Below, in pieces: positions 63,802-64,000 of a stretch of DNA of 64,000 bases (its first letter is position 1; every line of letters begins with the position of its first letter). Origin of the DNA: Sphingobacterium chuzhouense (lineage in GTDB: Bacteria > Bacteroidota > Bacteroidia > Sphingobacteriales > Sphingobacteriaceae). The DNA is taken from assembly GCF_014692525.1 (NCBI RefSeq), contig NZ_JACNYL010000002.1, forward strand, positions 186,001 to 250,000, read 5' to 3'. Made by a program: the position numbers and the translations under genes. Under the pieces are notes generated by a model. It was given only the letters and a program-made list of their open reading frames with translations. It was not told where the DNA came from and searched no databases.

Positions 63802-64000
63802 TCAGAGCTGTTTGCTCAATTTCTCTACTAAAACAGATTTTGGTACAGCACCAATCTGCTTGTCGACAATTTCACCGTTTTTGAAGAATAACAAAGCTGG
63901 AATATTGCGGATACCATATTTAACGGAAATGTCCGGGTTGTTATCCACATTTACTTTTCCTACTACTGCTTGTCCTTCATATTCTGTCGCGATTTCGTCT
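63802..64000 (-). CDS. trxA: Thioredoxin, C-terminal part (start outside window)
   Basis: The frame gives 65 residues with stop TGA at 63802-63804, continuing beyond the right edge: VVGKVNVDNNPDIS, YGIRNIPALLFFKNGE with the cis-Pro, and KSVLVEKLSKQL. This is the second half of a thioredoxin; the WCGPC active site would lie outside the window. Confidence 0.93.
   Translation of the reverse strand, partial: DEIATEYEGQAVVGKVNVDNNPDISVKYGIRNIPALLFFKNGEIVDKQIGAVPKSVLVEKLSKQL

Noticed and set aside
1..64000. Search for CRISPR arrays, transposases, integrases and long direct repeats
   Set aside because: None found by reading; the two SusC/SusD pairs are paralogues, not recent duplications.

Overview
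This window reads as the chromosome of a member of the Bacteroidota, most likely Sphingobacteriaceae or a close relative. The evidence is two SusC/SusD polysaccharide utilisation loci (PULs), a hybrid two-component sensor, an HmuY-type heme operon, promoters of the Bacteroidota form TTTG-N19-TAnnTTTG, and little Shine-Dalgarno signal. Genus is an inference; no rRNA is present. I saw no insertion sequence, prophage or CRISPR array.

Layout. 1-1485: 3' end of clpB. 1498-17060: an alpha-glucan (maltodextrin) PUL, all on the minus strand. It holds a LacI-type regulator, a lipoprotein GH13 amylase, SusC, SusD, SusE-like protein, a SusA-like GH13, beta-phosphoglucomutase, a GH65 maltose phosphorylase and an MFS transporter. 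17127-28483: housekeeping and membrane genes (UbiA prenyltransferase, EngB, cupin, pyrophosphatase fusion, TlpA-like lipoprotein, CvpA-CAP protein, a large PAS histidine kinase, an ABC exporter pair, a small membrane protein). 28615-34362: tRNA-His, two ankyrin proteins, an AraC regulator and two uncharacterised genes behind a structured intergenic region. 34399-50974: a fructan PUL with two GH32 enzymes, a GH32-like lipoprotein, a surface glycan-binding lipoprotein, SusD, SusC, fructokinase, a sugar porter and a divergent SBP-type hybrid two-component sensor. 51008-52894: htpG. 53017-61998: a six-gene heme/porphyrin operon (TonB receptor, HmuY-like lipoprotein, CobN-like HmuS, HmuT, HmuU, HmuV). 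62058-64000: SMP-30 lipoprotein, DUF4256 protein and the 3' end of trxA.

How the parts work together. In the glucan PUL, surface amylase and SusCDE would capture and import maltodextrins, the SusA-like enzyme would cut them to maltose in the periplasm, MFS would import maltose, and GH65 plus beta-PGM would convert it to glucose and glucose-6-phosphate. A Bacteroidota promoter directly upstream has its -7 element lying exactly between the arms of a LacI-type inverted repeat. In the fructan PUL, exo/endo GH32 enzymes release fructose, which is imported and phosphorylated, under the control of a sensor that probably binds fructose in the periplasm. The heme operon pairs a membrane-anchored CobN-like chelatase homologue with a TolQ/ExbB-like channel and a DUF2149 plug-like protein, and has no CobS/CobT ATPase; a proton-driven (de)chelatase is the most interesting mechanistic idea in the window.
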